From positions 17,169 through 81,168 of the forward strand of contig JAJFIU010000136.1 of the NCBI GenBank assembly GCA_021774695.1: 64,000 nt of DNA. The letters are read 5' to 3'. Position numbers and translations under genes: made by a program. Shown piece after piece: positions 37,066 to 45,183 of this stretch (its first letter is position 1; the number at the start of each line of letters is the position of its first letter). This DNA is from Alphaproteobacteria bacterium. Lineage in GTDB: Bacteria > Pseudomonadota > Alphaproteobacteria > Sphingomonadales > Kordiimonadaceae. Below the pieces are notes generated by a model that did no database searches, was not told the DNA's origin, and saw only the letters and a list, made by a program, of their open reading frames with translations.

Positions 37066-37758
37066 TCATCCCAAATGGGTCATGTCGGCGGGCCGTTCGC
37101 CTTGGGTGATGATTGCGGTTTCCTTCATGCCTTCTTTGGTCCATTCGGCCATCAAGGGCTGCGCAAGCACGGCGTCCATATAGGCACGGGCGGTTGGGTT
37201 CATTTCAATGCTGTATGTTTCAAACCGGTGGACAACCGGCGCGAACATCATGTCGGCTGCCGAGAATTCGCCGAACAGAAAATTACCGCCATTTTTATTG
37301 GCATTTTTGCCAAAACGCTCGCGGGCCTCAACCCACAAGGCGTCGGCGCGGGCGACATCTGCGGCGACACTGTCGCCGAGCGTTAGGCCGGACCATTTGC
37401 CCCTGATGTTCATTGGGGCATGGGTGCGCAGGCCCATGAAGCCACTGTGCATTTCAGCGGATATGCTGCGGGCAAAAGCATAGGCGGCATCGCCGTCTGG
37501 CCACCAGAATTTGTCGGGTGCAAGGCGGGCGCAGTAATCGATGATTGCGAGGCTGTCCCAGACAACAATGTCGCCGTGCACTAGCGCGGGCACCATGCCC
37601 GAAGGCGAATGCTTCAGCAGTTCCGCCTTGGAGCCGGGAGTGTAAAGGTCAAACTTAACCTCCTCGACGGGCAAACCCATATGCATGGCGGCAAGCCAAC
37701 CGCGCAGGGACCATGTAGAATAATTCTTGTTACCGATAATGATTTTTAAAGCAGCCAA
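37066..37758 (-). CDS. Glutathione S-transferase family protein
   Basis: 230 residues. Thioredoxin-like N-terminal domain with NKNYSTWSLRGWLAA (putative active Ser/Tyr), SPSGMVPALVHGDIVVWDSLAIIDYCA (cis-Pro and Ser of the glutathione site), then a helical C-terminal domain with FLFGEFSAADMMFAPVVHRFETY. TTG start at 37758 with GGGAGGG 7 bases upstream. The first 64-bp repeat lies immediately upstream and contains a promoter-like pair (TTGTCC, 17 bases, TAAATA) pointing into this gene. Confidence 0.9.
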   Translation of the reverse strand: MAALKIIIGNKNYSTWSLRGWLAAMHMGLPVEEVKFDLYTPGSKAELLKHSPSGMVPALVHGDIVVWDSLAIIDYCARLAPDKFWWPDGDAAYAFARSISAEMHSGFMGLRTHAPMNIRGKWSGLTLGDSVAADVARADALWVEARERFGKNANKNGGNFLFGEFSAADMMFAPVVHRFETYSIEMNPTARAYMDAVLAQPLMAEWTKEGMKETAIITQGERPADMTHLG

Positions 37759-37773
37759 GGTCAGCCCTCCCGG

Positions 37774-37837
37774 TTAATGTGTGAGAGCATTATTTATCAT
37801 TCCGGCGGTTCGCGGACAAACCAGATTAGCTTGGTGG
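37774..37837. repeat. 64-bp flanking repeat, copy 1
   Basis: Begins TTAATGTGTGAGAGCATTAT and ends AGCTTGGTGG. It matches 39473-39536 at about 54 of 64 positions with no gaps. On the reverse strand both copies keep a TTGTC-N17-TA(A/G)ATA promoter-like spacing. Copy 1 is directly upstream of the GST gene. Confidence 0.85.
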
Positions 37838-37847
37838 ATTGAATGGT

Positions 37848-38390
37848 TTATCTATCCAGACGGGCTTCCCAGCGATCGATCGGGGCGAGCGGACCTACGG
37901 GGCATTGGTGTTCTTTTGTAGGCTTGCCCGTTATCACGGTATAAACATGGTGAAAGGCACGCATCTCACACCCCGGTGTCGCTATAAGAGAAGCCAGCAC
38001 AAACGCAAAGCCAAGATGCAAAGACAGATAAAGCTCCCACCAGAAAAGGGTGTTTGCCAGCAATGGGGTTTCGGGAGACCCGGTTGTCAGATATCCGAAC
38101 GCCGCGATGCTGCCCAGTAGAAGCGCGCTGGCAATCGCGGGCCATTTTTTCCAGGCGCGAGAAAAACCAATGTTAATAATATAGCTGACAAGAAATAAAC
38201 CGGGGACCAAACCATTCCATATCAGCGGTTTGATTGATCCAGTGTCGGTGAACAAGTCAGCGCGGAAGGTCCATATACCTGATACATAGTAAAGGCAGGC
38301 GGCCCCTAGCGCCAGTCGCGCAAGCCGACCAATCGGCCCCGGCTTCGGGATACTTCCTTCGTCTTCAAGCTTCAGATCAGTTATTGCCAT
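37848..38390 (-). CDS. Membrane protein of the mercury-type module
   Basis: 180 residues from ATG 38390, with four or five hydrophobic segments (LARLALGAACLYYVSGIW, LIWNGLVPGLFLVSYIINIGF, AIASALLLGSIAAFGYL, LYLSLHLGFAFVLASLIA) and a cytoplasmic-looking tail carrying two cysteines (TPGCEM and EHQCPVGP). It begins one base after the stop of the GDCCVxC gene, so it belongs to the same operon. I do not recognise the family; a role in metal uptake or handling is inferred from the operon only. The longer frame to 38522 overlaps the upstream gene and is rejected. Confidence 0.7.
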   Translation of the reverse strand: MAITDLKLEDEGSIPKPGPIGRLARLALGAACLYYVSGIWTFRADLFTDTGSIKPLIWNGLVPGLFLVSYIINIGFSRAWKKWPAIASALLLGSIAAFGYLTTGSPETPLLANTLFWWELYLSLHLGFAFVLASLIATPGCEMRAFHHVYTVITGKPTKEHQCPVGPLAPIDRWEARLDR

Positions 38391-38391
38391 G

Positions 38392-38607
38392 TCAAACAGC
38401 CGCTTCGGGTGTGCAGCAATCGCCTTGTTGGATTGGCGGACAAGGGACCGTGCCGTAGGAGCAATAAACACAACAATCGCCGTGGTGGGGTTTGAGGACG
38501 GCGGCGCAGCCCTTGCAATCATAAAAATACTGACATGCGTCAGTCGGCATGGTTTCGGTTTCCCGGTGGCCGCACTTGGGGCAAGTTAATGTGGAATGCA
38601 GGTTCAT
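38392..38607 (-). CDS. GDCCVxC-domain putative metal-binding protein
   Basis: 71 residues, 10 of them Cys: CPKCGH, DACQYFYDCKGC, the family motif HHGDCCVYCSYGTVPCPP and a terminal GDCC. Typical size and pattern of the GDCCVxC family, found next to merT-like genes. Probably binds Hg(II) or another soft metal in the cytoplasm. Its start overlaps the merT stop by 4 bases (ATGA). Confidence 0.88.
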   Translation of the reverse strand: MNLHSTLTCPKCGHRETETMPTDACQYFYDCKGCAAVLKPHHGDCCVYCSYGTVPCPPIQQGDCCTPEAAV

Positions 38608-38993
38608 GGTGAATTCCTTGCCGCCCGGATCATGCCCAGCAGCTCCCGCTCAAAAGAGGGCAGCGCGTATGCAATCCCAATAAACAGAAGACCAACAGCA
38701 AATAGAAGCAGCACGCGCCGCGTTGGCCGCCCGCCGCCCGCAAAGGTGACAATCATCCCGATAATGATAAGCGCGAGCGAGCCATAGAGGAATTCATCCC
38801 GGTAGCGGGCGAAAAAGCCGAGTTGGGCGATGAAGGCACTGCCGACGCCCATATTAAATAAGAGTATCGGCAAAACACAGCAAGACGCGCCGATAAAAGC
38901 ACCAACGCTGCCCAGCATGCCGCCGCCCAGTATACCACCACCTGTGACCCATGCGGCCCAGCGTGATTCTGTATGTTTGGTTCCGTTAGTCAT
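38604..38993 (-). CDS. merT: MerT-like mercuric ion transporter
   Basis: 129 residues, three transmembrane helices. Helix 1 carries the vicinal cysteines expected for Hg(II) handling (GASCCVLPILLFNMGVGSAF). The second Cys pair of classical MerT (between helices 2 and 3) is missing; that region reads FARYRDEF. First gene of a merT-GDCCVxC-membrane protein operon divergent from merR. The predicted transcript from the mer promoter starts at or next to its ATG and no ribosome-binding site is visible, so the mRNA may be leaderless. Confidence 0.85.
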   Translation of the reverse strand: MTNGTKHTESRWAAWVTGGGILGGGMLGSVGAFIGASCCVLPILLFNMGVGSAFIAQLGFFARYRDEFLYGSLALIIIGMIVTFAGGGRPTRRVLLLFAVGLLFIGIAYALPSFERELLGMIRAARNSP

Positions 38994-38999
38994 GGAAGC

Positions 39000-39030
39000 A
39001 TGATAAAGCCTGTAGTTAATACAGGCTCAA
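39000..39030 (-). promoter_or_regulatory. MerR-type operator-promoter
   Basis: On the reverse strand: -35 TTGAGC (39030-39025), a 19-base spacer, and -10 TATCAT (39005-39000). The spacer holds a perfect inverted repeat, AGCCTGTA and TACAGGCT separated by 5 bases (39007-39027). An overlong 19-base spacer over a palindrome is the textbook MerR design, in which the regulator untwists the DNA when metal binds. Confidence 0.85.
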
Positions 39031-39040
39031 GGAAAAAAAT

Positions 39041-39448
39041 ATGACATCGCAAAAACGTGATTATAGCAGGGGCAGTCTTGCGGCTGCCGCCGGGGTTAAT
39101 CTGGAAACTATCCGGTTTTACGAAAAAATTGGCCTGATGCCGGACCCGCCGCGCGCGCCGAACGGCTACCGCACCTACGGGCACGAGCATTTGAAACGGT
39201 TGGTTTTTATCAGGCGCGGGCGCGAACTTGGCTTCACCAACGCTGAAATTGGAAACTTGTTGGAGATGGTTGACGGTGTTTACGCCTGCGACGACGTAAA
39301 GCGTCTTGCGCTCGCCAATGCGGGCGTTATTGCCGAAAAGATAGAAGATCTAGCGAAAATGAAATCAGCGCTTGATGCAATAGCGGCGCAGTGCAGCGGC
39401 GGCGAAACGCCTGAATGTGCCATCATCGACAGGTTGCTGGAGGAATAG
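39041..39448 (+). CDS. merR: MerR family regulator, Hg(II)-type
   Basis: 135 residues. Winged helix GSLAAAAGVNLETIRFYEKIGLMPDPPRAPNGYR, then the long dimer helix. The three cysteines of Hg(II)-sensing MerR are conserved in place: GVYAC, QCSGG and PECAIID. Expected to bind the palindrome at 39007-39027 and activate merT on mercury exposure while repressing itself. No merA reductase is present, so the module may import or bind mercury without reducing it, or merA lies elsewhere. Confidence 0.9.
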   Translation: MTSQKRDYSRGSLAAAAGVNLETIRFYEKIGLMPDPPRAPNGYRTYGHEHLKRLVFIRRGRELGFTNAEIGNLLEMVDGVYACDDVKRLALANAGVIAEKIEDLAKMKSALDAIAAQCSGGETPECAIIDRLLEE

Positions 39449-39472
39449 GCGCTCCCTGTAAGGCGTTCTCTA

Positions 39473-39536
39473 TTAATGCGTGAGTGCATTATCTATCATT
39501 TCGGCTGTTTGCCGACAAATCAGATTACCTTGGCGG
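39473..39536. repeat. 64-bp flanking repeat, copy 2
   Basis: Begins TTAATGCGTGAGTGCATTAT and ends ACCTTGGCGG. Same orientation as copy 1 at 37774-37837. It lies 24 bases after the merR stop, so the two copies bracket exactly the mer-like module. Confidence 0.85.
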
Positions 39537-39543
39537 GCATAAG

Positions 39544-39580
39544 GTACGTAATATCTCAGTATATACGTACAATTGTACGT
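39544..39580. promoter_or_regulatory. Palindromic operator of the RHH-YfbU gene
   Basis: A perfect 16-bp palindrome ACGTACAATTGTACGT (39565-39580) directly abuts a TTGACA (39580-39585). A third half-site, GTACGTA, lies at 39544-39550 and is inverted relative to TACGTAC at 39564-39570. The layout suits cooperative binding of a ribbon-helix-helix protein such as the one encoded just downstream. Confidence 0.7.
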
Positions 39581-39638
39581 TGACATTTTGAAAATCGTAT
39601 AGTACCGCTGAACTAGTCCAATACAGAGGAGCGGGAAT

Positions 39639-40325
39639 ATGAAATCAGAACGGTTTGAGATGCGTCTAGATACAGGGACTGCAAATCGAGTAGATATATG
39701 GCGTGACAAGCAACCTGACGGACCGTCTCGCGCGGAGGCATTTAGGAGATTGGTGGACGTTGGGTTGGCGGTAGTTAACCCGGACGAAATCTATCCAACA
39801 AGCTCCGAAAAGCTCATGTTGAGTATGTTATGCGAAGTTTTGAAGCAGCAAAAAAAGCGTACGGAAATTGATCCTGACTTTGTACAGGCCGTAATTTCAG
39901 GAGGACACTACTGGGCGCTGGGCTGGCAGTACGGTGGGCTGTTTCACAATCACGTGGATACTCCTGCCAATGTAAGACTCGTTGCGGACATACTTACAAT
40001 GTGGAGCGATATTGAATTCGCTATTGAGTACTTAACGGAGGAGGAACAAGCTGAACTAAAATCCTGCGATAAAATTTTCAGTACCCAATTTATGGGTTTT
40101 GATGGCAACGAGGAGACAGACTACTTCTGCATTGCACAGCTTATGACAAATGAAATGGGTAGGTTTCAAAGCCTAAAAGACGATAAACGTGACTTCAATT
40201 CGCATTGGCCAACATTGGACACCCATACGGCATTGCTGAGAAAATATACGTTTGCAAAACCTAAACTCACAGGCAGAAGACTGACTCTAGAAGAGTTGCA
40301 AACTATTCTCTCAACAGATGGCTAA
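39639..40325 (+). CDS. YfbU family protein with ribbon-helix-helix N-terminus
   Basis: 228 residues. Residues 1-45 (KSERFEMRLDTGTANRVDIW ... SRAEAFRRLVDVGL) look like a ribbon-helix-helix DNA-binding domain. The rest (about 55-225) is a YfbU domain: SEKLMLSMLCEVLKQQKK, MWSDIEFAIEYL, FMGFDGNEETDYFCIAQLMTNEMGRFQSL and a C-terminal LTLEELQTIL. E. coli YfbU is about 164 residues and lacks the RHH part. The fusion plus the palindrome upstream suggests autoregulation. GAGGAG precedes the ATG. AT-rich compared with the flanking core genes. Confidence 0.83.
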   Translation: MKSERFEMRLDTGTANRVDIWRDKQPDGPSRAEAFRRLVDVGLAVVNPDEIYPTSSEKLMLSMLCEVLKQQKKRTEIDPDFVQAVISGGHYWALGWQYGGLFHNHVDTPANVRLVADILTMWSDIEFAIEYLTEEEQAELKSCDKIFSTQFMGFDGNEETDYFCIAQLMTNEMGRFQSLKDDKRDFNSHWPTLDTHTALLRKYTFAKPKLTGRRLTLEELQTILSTDG

Positions 40326-40385
40326 TCATTGAAAGCTCAATCCTGTTTTCCCTATCGGCCTATTTGAACTGGCAAAACTAAATTC

Positions 40386-41258
40386 CTACCGGGTCGGCAC
40401 CGGCAAATCGCCGTGATAATCATAGAAACCGCGGCCGGTTTTGCGGCCGAGCCATCCGGCCTCCACATATTTCACCAAGAGCGGGCACGGGCGGTATTTG
40501 CTGTCGGCAAGGCCGTCATACAGCACCTGCATGATCGACAGGCACGTATCCAGACCAATGAAATCAGCCAGGGTTAGCGGCCCCATGGGGTGGTTGGCGC
40601 CCAGCATCATGGCGTTATCAATGGCCTCAACGCTGCCGACCCCTTCATAGAGCGTATAGATGCCTTCGTTGATCATTGGCATCAGGATGCGGTTGACGAT
40701 AAAGGCAGGGAAATCTTCGGAAACCGCGGTGGTTTTGCCTAGTTTTTCGGTGAAGGCCGCAAAACGCTCAAAGGTTTCGTCCGAGGTGGCGATGCCGGGG
40801 ATCAGCTCAACCAGTTTCATCACCGGCACCGGGTTCATGAAATGAACGCCCATGAATTTGTCGGCGCGGTCGGTGCTGGCGGCCAGCCGGGTGATCGAGA
40901 TGGACGATGTGTTGGAAGCAACCAGTGCAGTGGCCTTCAAGTGCGGGCACAGGTCTTTGAAGATGGCTTTTTTGATCTCTTCATCTTCAACTGCAGCTTC
41001 GATGACCAGATCACAGTCGCCGTGGGCGGCATTGCTGTCTCCCAGCGTAATGCGCTTGAGGGCTGCTTTCATGTCAGCCTCAGCTATTTTGCCCTTGCTG
41101 AACTGGCGTTCCATATTGCCGTTGATCACCGACAGGCCTTTCTCTGCCTGATCCATGGTCATGTCGGTCAAGACAACCTGCATTCCAGCAAGTGCACTGA
41201 TGTGGGCGATGCCGTTGCCCATTTGCCCGGCGCCAATAATTCCTACGGTATCAACCAT
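40386..41258 (-). CDS. 3-hydroxybutyryl-CoA / 3-hydroxyacyl-CoA dehydrogenase
   Basis: Oxidises L-3-hydroxyacyl-CoA with NAD+. 290 residues: Rossmann loop VGIIGAGQMGNGIAH, DLVIEAAVEDEEIKK, ASNTSSISITRLA, HFMNPVPVMKLVELI (catalytic His) and FPAFIVNRILMPMINEGI, ending GWLGRKTGRGFYDY. Upstream on the same strand are etfA and etfB, so the three genes probably serve fatty-acid or butanoate oxidation, with electrons passing to the ETF. Confidence 0.95.
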   Translation of the reverse strand: MVDTVGIIGAGQMGNGIAHISALAGMQVVLTDMTMDQAEKGLSVINGNMERQFSKGKIAEADMKAALKRITLGDSNAAHGDCDLVIEAAVEDEEIKKAIFKDLCPHLKATALVASNTSSISITRLAASTDRADKFMGVHFMNPVPVMKLVELIPGIATSDETFERFAAFTEKLGKTTAVSEDFPAFIVNRILMPMINEGIYTLYEGVGSVEAIDNAMMLGANHPMGPLTLADFIGLDTCLSIMQVLYDGLADSKYRPCPLLVKYVEAGWLGRKTGRGFYDYHGDLPVPTR

Positions 41259-41316
41259 CTTTTGTCTCTCAGTCTTGTATTAACGTGTGTGTCAATTATG
41301 GGGTCAGTATATACAG

Positions 41317-41339
41317 AAAAGGCGCCGAATGAAGGCGCC
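41317..41339 (-). terminator. Rho-independent terminator of etfBA
   Basis: GGCGCC (41321-41326) and GGCGCC (41334-41339), each self-complementary, pair across a 7-base loop; on the reverse strand TTTTCTGT follows. It lies 35 bases past the etfA stop and may also reduce read-through into the dehydrogenase gene. Confidence 0.65.
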
Positions 41340-41373
41340 GTTTCACTTTTTTTGTGGGCTGGTGCCGTCCAAT

Positions 41374-42300
41374 CTATAAAGCGGCTTCCAGCGCGGGCAC
41401 AGCTTCAAACAGGTCAGCAACAAGGCCGTAGTCCGCTACCTGGAAAATAGGGGCTTCTTCGTCTTTGTTGATGGCGACGATGATTTTGCTGTCTTTCATG
41501 CCCGCCAGATGCTGGATCGCGCCGGAAATACCGACCGCGATATATAACTCGGGTGCTACGATCTTGCCGGTTTGGCCAACCTGATAATCGTTAGGCACAA
41601 AGCCCGCATCAACCGCTGCGCGTGAGGCACCAACGGCGGCACCCAGCTTGTCTGCAACGCGCTCGATAATGGCGAAGTTTTCGCCCGAGCCCATGCCGCG
41701 ACCACCAGAAATGATGATTTTAGCGCTGGTAAGTTCAGGCCGGTCAGACTTGGACAGTTCCGAGCCGACAAATGATGATACGCCAGCAGACGCCGTGGCG
41801 CCGATGGCCTCAACTACGCCTGCGCCGCCTTCAGCTGCCGCTTTTTCAAAAGCAGTTGCGCGCACAGTGATAACCTTTACGGCGTCGCTGGATTGCACGG
41901 TGGCGATAGCGTTGCCTGCATATATTGGGCGCTTGAACGTGTCTGGGCTGACAACCTCGATAATTTCAGAAATTTGAGCCACATCCAAGGCTGCTGCAAC
42001 GCGGGGCAAGAAGTTTTTACCGGTGGTTGTGGCGGGTGCCAGGATAGCATCATAGTCGCCAGCAATACTAAGCACCACAGCGGCCAGTTCTTCGGCTAGG
42101 GGGTGAGCGTATACGCCGTCGTCTGCCACCAACACTTTGGTAACACCGTCGATGTTTGCGGCAGCAGCAGCGGCGTCACCGCAGCCAGAGCCCGCGACCA
42201 GCGCGTGCACGTCGCCGAAGGCTTTCGCCGCCGTTACTGTTGCAAGTGTTGCGTCTTTAACAGACGCATTATCATGTTCTACAATTACAAGAGCAGTCAT
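41374..42300 (-). CDS. etfA: Electron transfer flavoprotein alpha subunit
   Basis: 308 residues. C-terminal FAD-binding region: [58 protein letters not shown] and [23 protein letters not shown]. With EtfB it shuttles electrons from acyl-CoA dehydrogenases to ETF:quinone oxidoreductase. Its ATG shares one base with the etfB stop (TGATG). Confidence 0.97.
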   Translation of the reverse strand: MTALVIVEHDNASVKDATLATVTAAKAFGDVHALVAGSGCGDAAAAAANIDGVTKVLVADDGVYAHPLAEELAAVVLSIAGDYDAILAPATTTGKNFLPRVAAALDVAQISEIIEVVSPDTFKRPIYAGNAIATVQSSDAVKVITVRATAFEKAAAEGGAGVVEAIGATASAGVSSFVGSELSKSDRPELTSAKIIISGGRGMGSGENFAIIERVADKLGAAVGASRAAVDAGFVPNDYQVGQTGKIVAPELYIAVGISGAIQHLAGMKDSKIIVAINKDEEAPIFQVADYGLVADLFEAVPALEAAL

Positions 42301-43046
42301 CAGATAACTCCCTTTTCTTTAAGGTTGGCTACCAGTTCTTCAACGCTCTCGACAATAATGCCTGCTTTGCGTTTGGGCGGCTCTTCCACTTTCAGCATGG
42401 TTAGGCGAGGGGCCATATCAACGCCGTAATCTCCGGGGGTTTTCTCGTCTATTGGCTTGCGCTTTGCCTTCATGATGTTGGGCAGGCTCGCATAGCGAGG
42501 CTCATTCAAGCGAAGGTCGGTGGTGATGATGGCGGGCAAGGTGAGCTTAACGGTCTCAAGGCCGCCGTCCACTTCGCGGGTAACGTTCACGCCGCCGTCG
42601 GCCAGCAATACTTCAGATGCGAAGGTGCCTTGCGGCCAACCCATCAGCTGAGCCAGCATCTGACCGGTTTGGCTGTTATCACCGTCGATGGCCTGCTTGC
42701 CGAGAAGCACCATGTCAGGGTTTTCATCAGCGATAATTGCCTGAAGAATTTTTGCGACAGCCAGCGGTTCTGCGTCGCCGTCATGTTCTACCAAAATGCC
42801 GCGGTCCGCGCCCATTGCAAGGCCTGTGCGGATAGTTTCCTGCGCGGCTTTGGGGCCGATGGAGACAACGATGATTTCTTCGGCATTGCCAGCTTCTTTG
42901 AGGCGGAGCGCTTCTTCAACTGCAATTTCGTCGAAAGGGTTCATTGACATTTTGACATTGGCAAGCTCAACGCCGGTATTGTCAGATTTTACGCGAACTT
43001 TCACGTTGTAATCTACGACCCGTTTTACAGGCACCATGATTTTCAT
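42300..43046 (-). CDS. etfB: Electron transfer flavoprotein beta subunit
   Basis: 248 residues from ATG 43046. [20 protein letters not shown] at the N-terminus, [40 protein letters not shown] and [30 protein letters not shown] are the EtfB signatures. The open frame starts 3 codons earlier at a TTG, but GGGAG upstream fits the ATG better. First gene of etfB-etfA. Confidence 0.97.
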   Translation of the reverse strand: MKIMVPVKRVVDYNVKVRVKSDNTGVELANVKMSMNPFDEIAVEEALRLKEAGNAEEIIVVSIGPKAAQETIRTGLAMGADRGILVEHDGDAEPLAVAKILQAIIADENPDMVLLGKQAIDGDNSQTGQMLAQLMGWPQGTFASEVLLADGGVNVTREVDGGLETVKLTLPAIITTDLRLNEPRYASLPNIMKAKRKPIDEKTPGDYGVDMAPRLTMLKVEEPPKRKAGIIVESVEELVANLKEKGVI

Positions 43047-43256
43047 GGGTTTCAATCTCCCGAGTTACTGTTGAAGCAAATGGCTTCAAAAACCTGGCAT
43101 TTTGGACCCTCGCAAAAGCACGTGAGTCCTTGAAATTAGTAGGGTAGAAAGCGATATCTTATCAATATGTACCTGTCAATCCAGACCATTGAATTATCAT
43201 CGTTTGTACGATTTTTTGCGAACAAACCAGCCAAAATAGATATTCAATGGGCCAGC

Positions 43257-43823
43257 TTAACGCGTTGCTCCCGGAACCCATAACACATCATCAGCACCAT
43301 CATTATTCAGGTGCCTCGCTAGAACAAATAGGTGATCCGACAGCCGGTTCAAATATTTTATTGCAATTGGGTTGATCGGCTCGCTCTGGGACGCGGTTAT
43401 TGCGTCGCGTTCGGCGCGCCGAACGACGGTTCTTGCCAAATGCAAATAGGCGCTAGCCGCCGACCCGCCGGGAAGGATGAAACTGGTCAGGTCGGCAAGC
43501 GACGCATTGATGGTATCAATTTCCTGCTCCAACCGCGTGACTTGACTGTCGGTGGTTCTAAGCACCATTTGGCTGGGGGTAAAATCATCACCGGGTGTGG
43601 CAAGGTCAGCACCCACATCGAACATATCGTTCTGGATGCGGCTTAACATGGCGTCGGCGTCGGCGTTGGTTGAAAGGCGGGCAATGCCGATCACAGAGTT
43701 TGCCTCGTCAACGGTGCCGTACGCAGCCACGCGGGCGTTGTCTTTATAGAGGCGTGTGCCATCCGACAGGGAGGTTTCACCGCCGTCGCCGCCGCGCGTG
43801 TATATTTTGGTTAATTTAACCAT
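43257..43823 (-). CDS. pduO: Cob(I)alamin adenosyltransferase, PduO type
   Basis: Makes adenosylcobalamin from cob(I)alamin and ATP. 188 residues: ATP-binding KIYTRGGDGGETSLSDG at the N-terminus, AYGTVDEANSVIGIAR, LPGGSAASAYLHLARTVVRRAER and LNRLSDHLFVLARHLN. Separated by 11 bases from the small twin-transmembrane gene upstream, an arrangement often seen in alphaproteobacteria. Confidence 0.95.
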   Translation of the reverse strand: MVKLTKIYTRGGDGGETSLSDGTRLYKDNARVAAYGTVDEANSVIGIARLSTNADADAMLSRIQNDMFDVGADLATPGDDFTPSQMVLRTTDSQVTRLEQEIDTINASLADLTSFILPGGSAASAYLHLARTVVRRAERDAITASQSEPINPIAIKYLNRLSDHLFVLARHLNNDGADDVLWVPGATR

Positions 43824-43834
43824 AGACGCGGCCC

Positions 43835-44023
43835 TTAAGCCGTTGCAGCAGCGAGCACGAGCAACAGCAAAGTAATCGCCTGCAGGGCAACCCGCGCCTG
43901 CATTAGCTTGTTGCCGTATTTGCGGTTAAACTCGCCGCCCTTGGCCATGGTGATGGCGCCGGTGAACATCACACCGAGGGTGGCAAGAGCAAAGAGTAGC
44001 GCTAGGATGAACAAAGCTTTCAT
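43835..44023 (-). CDS. Small twin-transmembrane protein
   Basis: 62 residues from ATG 44023: two hydrophobic helices (ALFILALLFALATLGVMFTG and VALQAITLLLLVLAAATA) joined by a conserved polar loop, MAKGGEFNRKYGNKLMQAR. HIG1-like small inner-membrane proteins of this pattern sit next to pduO in many alphaproteobacteria. Function unknown. The longer frame from 44116 adds an unlikely polar N-terminus. Confidence 0.82.
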   Translation of the reverse strand: MKALFILALLFALATLGVMFTGAITMAKGGEFNRKYGNKLMQARVALQAITLLLLVLAAATA

Positions 44024-44193
44024 TTTTGACTCACTTGAAACATGATAAGGCCCTAGTATACTGCCACAGTGAGCATGGGCAATGCTAAAGCTGCTTTGGT
44101 TTCGCCGCCGCGACACCGTGTCTCACAATATATGATACGGCGCTGCGCTGCGGTCGAGAAGCCAGTTGATATTATTTACCCGGGTTTGGAGAT

Positions 44194-45177
44194 ATGATGC
44201 GTTTCTTATTTACCCTTTTTGTTCTTTCCTTGTATGCGGCCCCCGCGGCGGCGCAGAGCGGGGCCATTTATGCTGACGGCAATCTTATGCCATCGCTTCA
44301 GAAAGCCTTTGATGCGGTTCTGCCGGGCGGTATTATTCGGATTGAGCCTGGCATATACAAGGAAGGCGGCGTTCTTAGGAAAGGCCATGACGGCGTGTTG
44401 ATTAGTGGCAGTCCCGGTACGGTGTTCGACGGTGTCGCCGTTCGCGGTAAAGCAGCTTTTGTTATTCAGTCTGATGATATTACTATCGAGGGCTTAGAGT
44501 GCATAAACATGAAAGTGGGTAGCGGCAACGGCGCATGTGTGCGCCATGAAAGCGGTAATTTAACCCTCCGAAATGTCAATTTTTCCCACAATGAAAACGG
44601 TATTTTGACTTGGGATAAATCAGTTAAAATTTTGATTGAAGACAGCATTTTTGAAGGAAACGGTAGAGCAGGCAAAGCGCACGGAATGTATATTGGCGAC
44701 GCCAAGCAACTGATTGTCCGCCGCACTCGTGTTCTAAATTCAAAGGATCAGGGACACGGTATCAAATCCAGAAGCGAGCACACTTTGATAGAAGATAGCG
44801 TTATCGCGTCGCTGGAGGGGGATGACAGTTATCTGATTGATCTGCCCAATGGAGGCAATGCGGTTATTCGTAATAATCTGTTGGTTGAAGGTGCCAACAC
44901 CGCCAACTGGTTTATATTGGCATATGGCATGGAAAAGCAGCCCTATAAACGTAATGCAATACGGCTGGAAAAGAATGTAATTATCACTGACCGTGAAGGT
45001 GGTTCAAAATTTATCAATATACATGCGTCGATGCCTGCGCCGGTTTTGCGCGGCAATGTTATAGTTGGGTCCATCGATTATGAGTGGACCGGCAACAACT
45101 TTTTCTTCGATGATCGCAGTGACCTGAATTGGCCAGATGCCCCCGCGTTGCCGGAGATAGATTTAACCGGAAAATAG
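44194..45177 (+). CDS. Secreted right-handed beta-helix protein
   Basis: 327 residues. Signal peptide (about 1-20, ending AAPAAAQS) then parallel beta-helix repeats: GGIIRIEPGIYKEGGVL, ITIEGLECINMKVGSG, LTLRNVNFSHNENGILTW, ILIEDSIFEGNGRAGKAHGMYIG, LIVRRTRVLNSKDQGHGIKSRS, TLIEDSVIAS. Similar folds occur in pectin or alginate lyases and surface adhesins, but no catalytic motif can be assigned. Single gene. Confidence 0.85.
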   Translation: MMRFLFTLFVLSLYAAPAAAQSGAIYADGNLMPSLQKAFDAVLPGGIIRIEPGIYKEGGVLRKGHDGVLISGSPGTVFDGVAVRGKAAFVIQSDDITIEGLECINMKVGSGNGACVRHESGNLTLRNVNFSHNENGILTWDKSVKILIEDSIFEGNGRAGKAHGMYIGDAKQLIVRRTRVLNSKDQGHGIKSRSEHTLIEDSVIASLEGDDSYLIDLPNGGNAVIRNNLLVEGANTANWFILAYGMEKQPYKRNAIRLEKNVIITDREGGSKFINIHASMPAPVLRGNVIVGSIDYEWTGNNFFFDDRSDLNWPDAPALPEIDLTGK

Positions 45178-45183
45178 CTGCAA

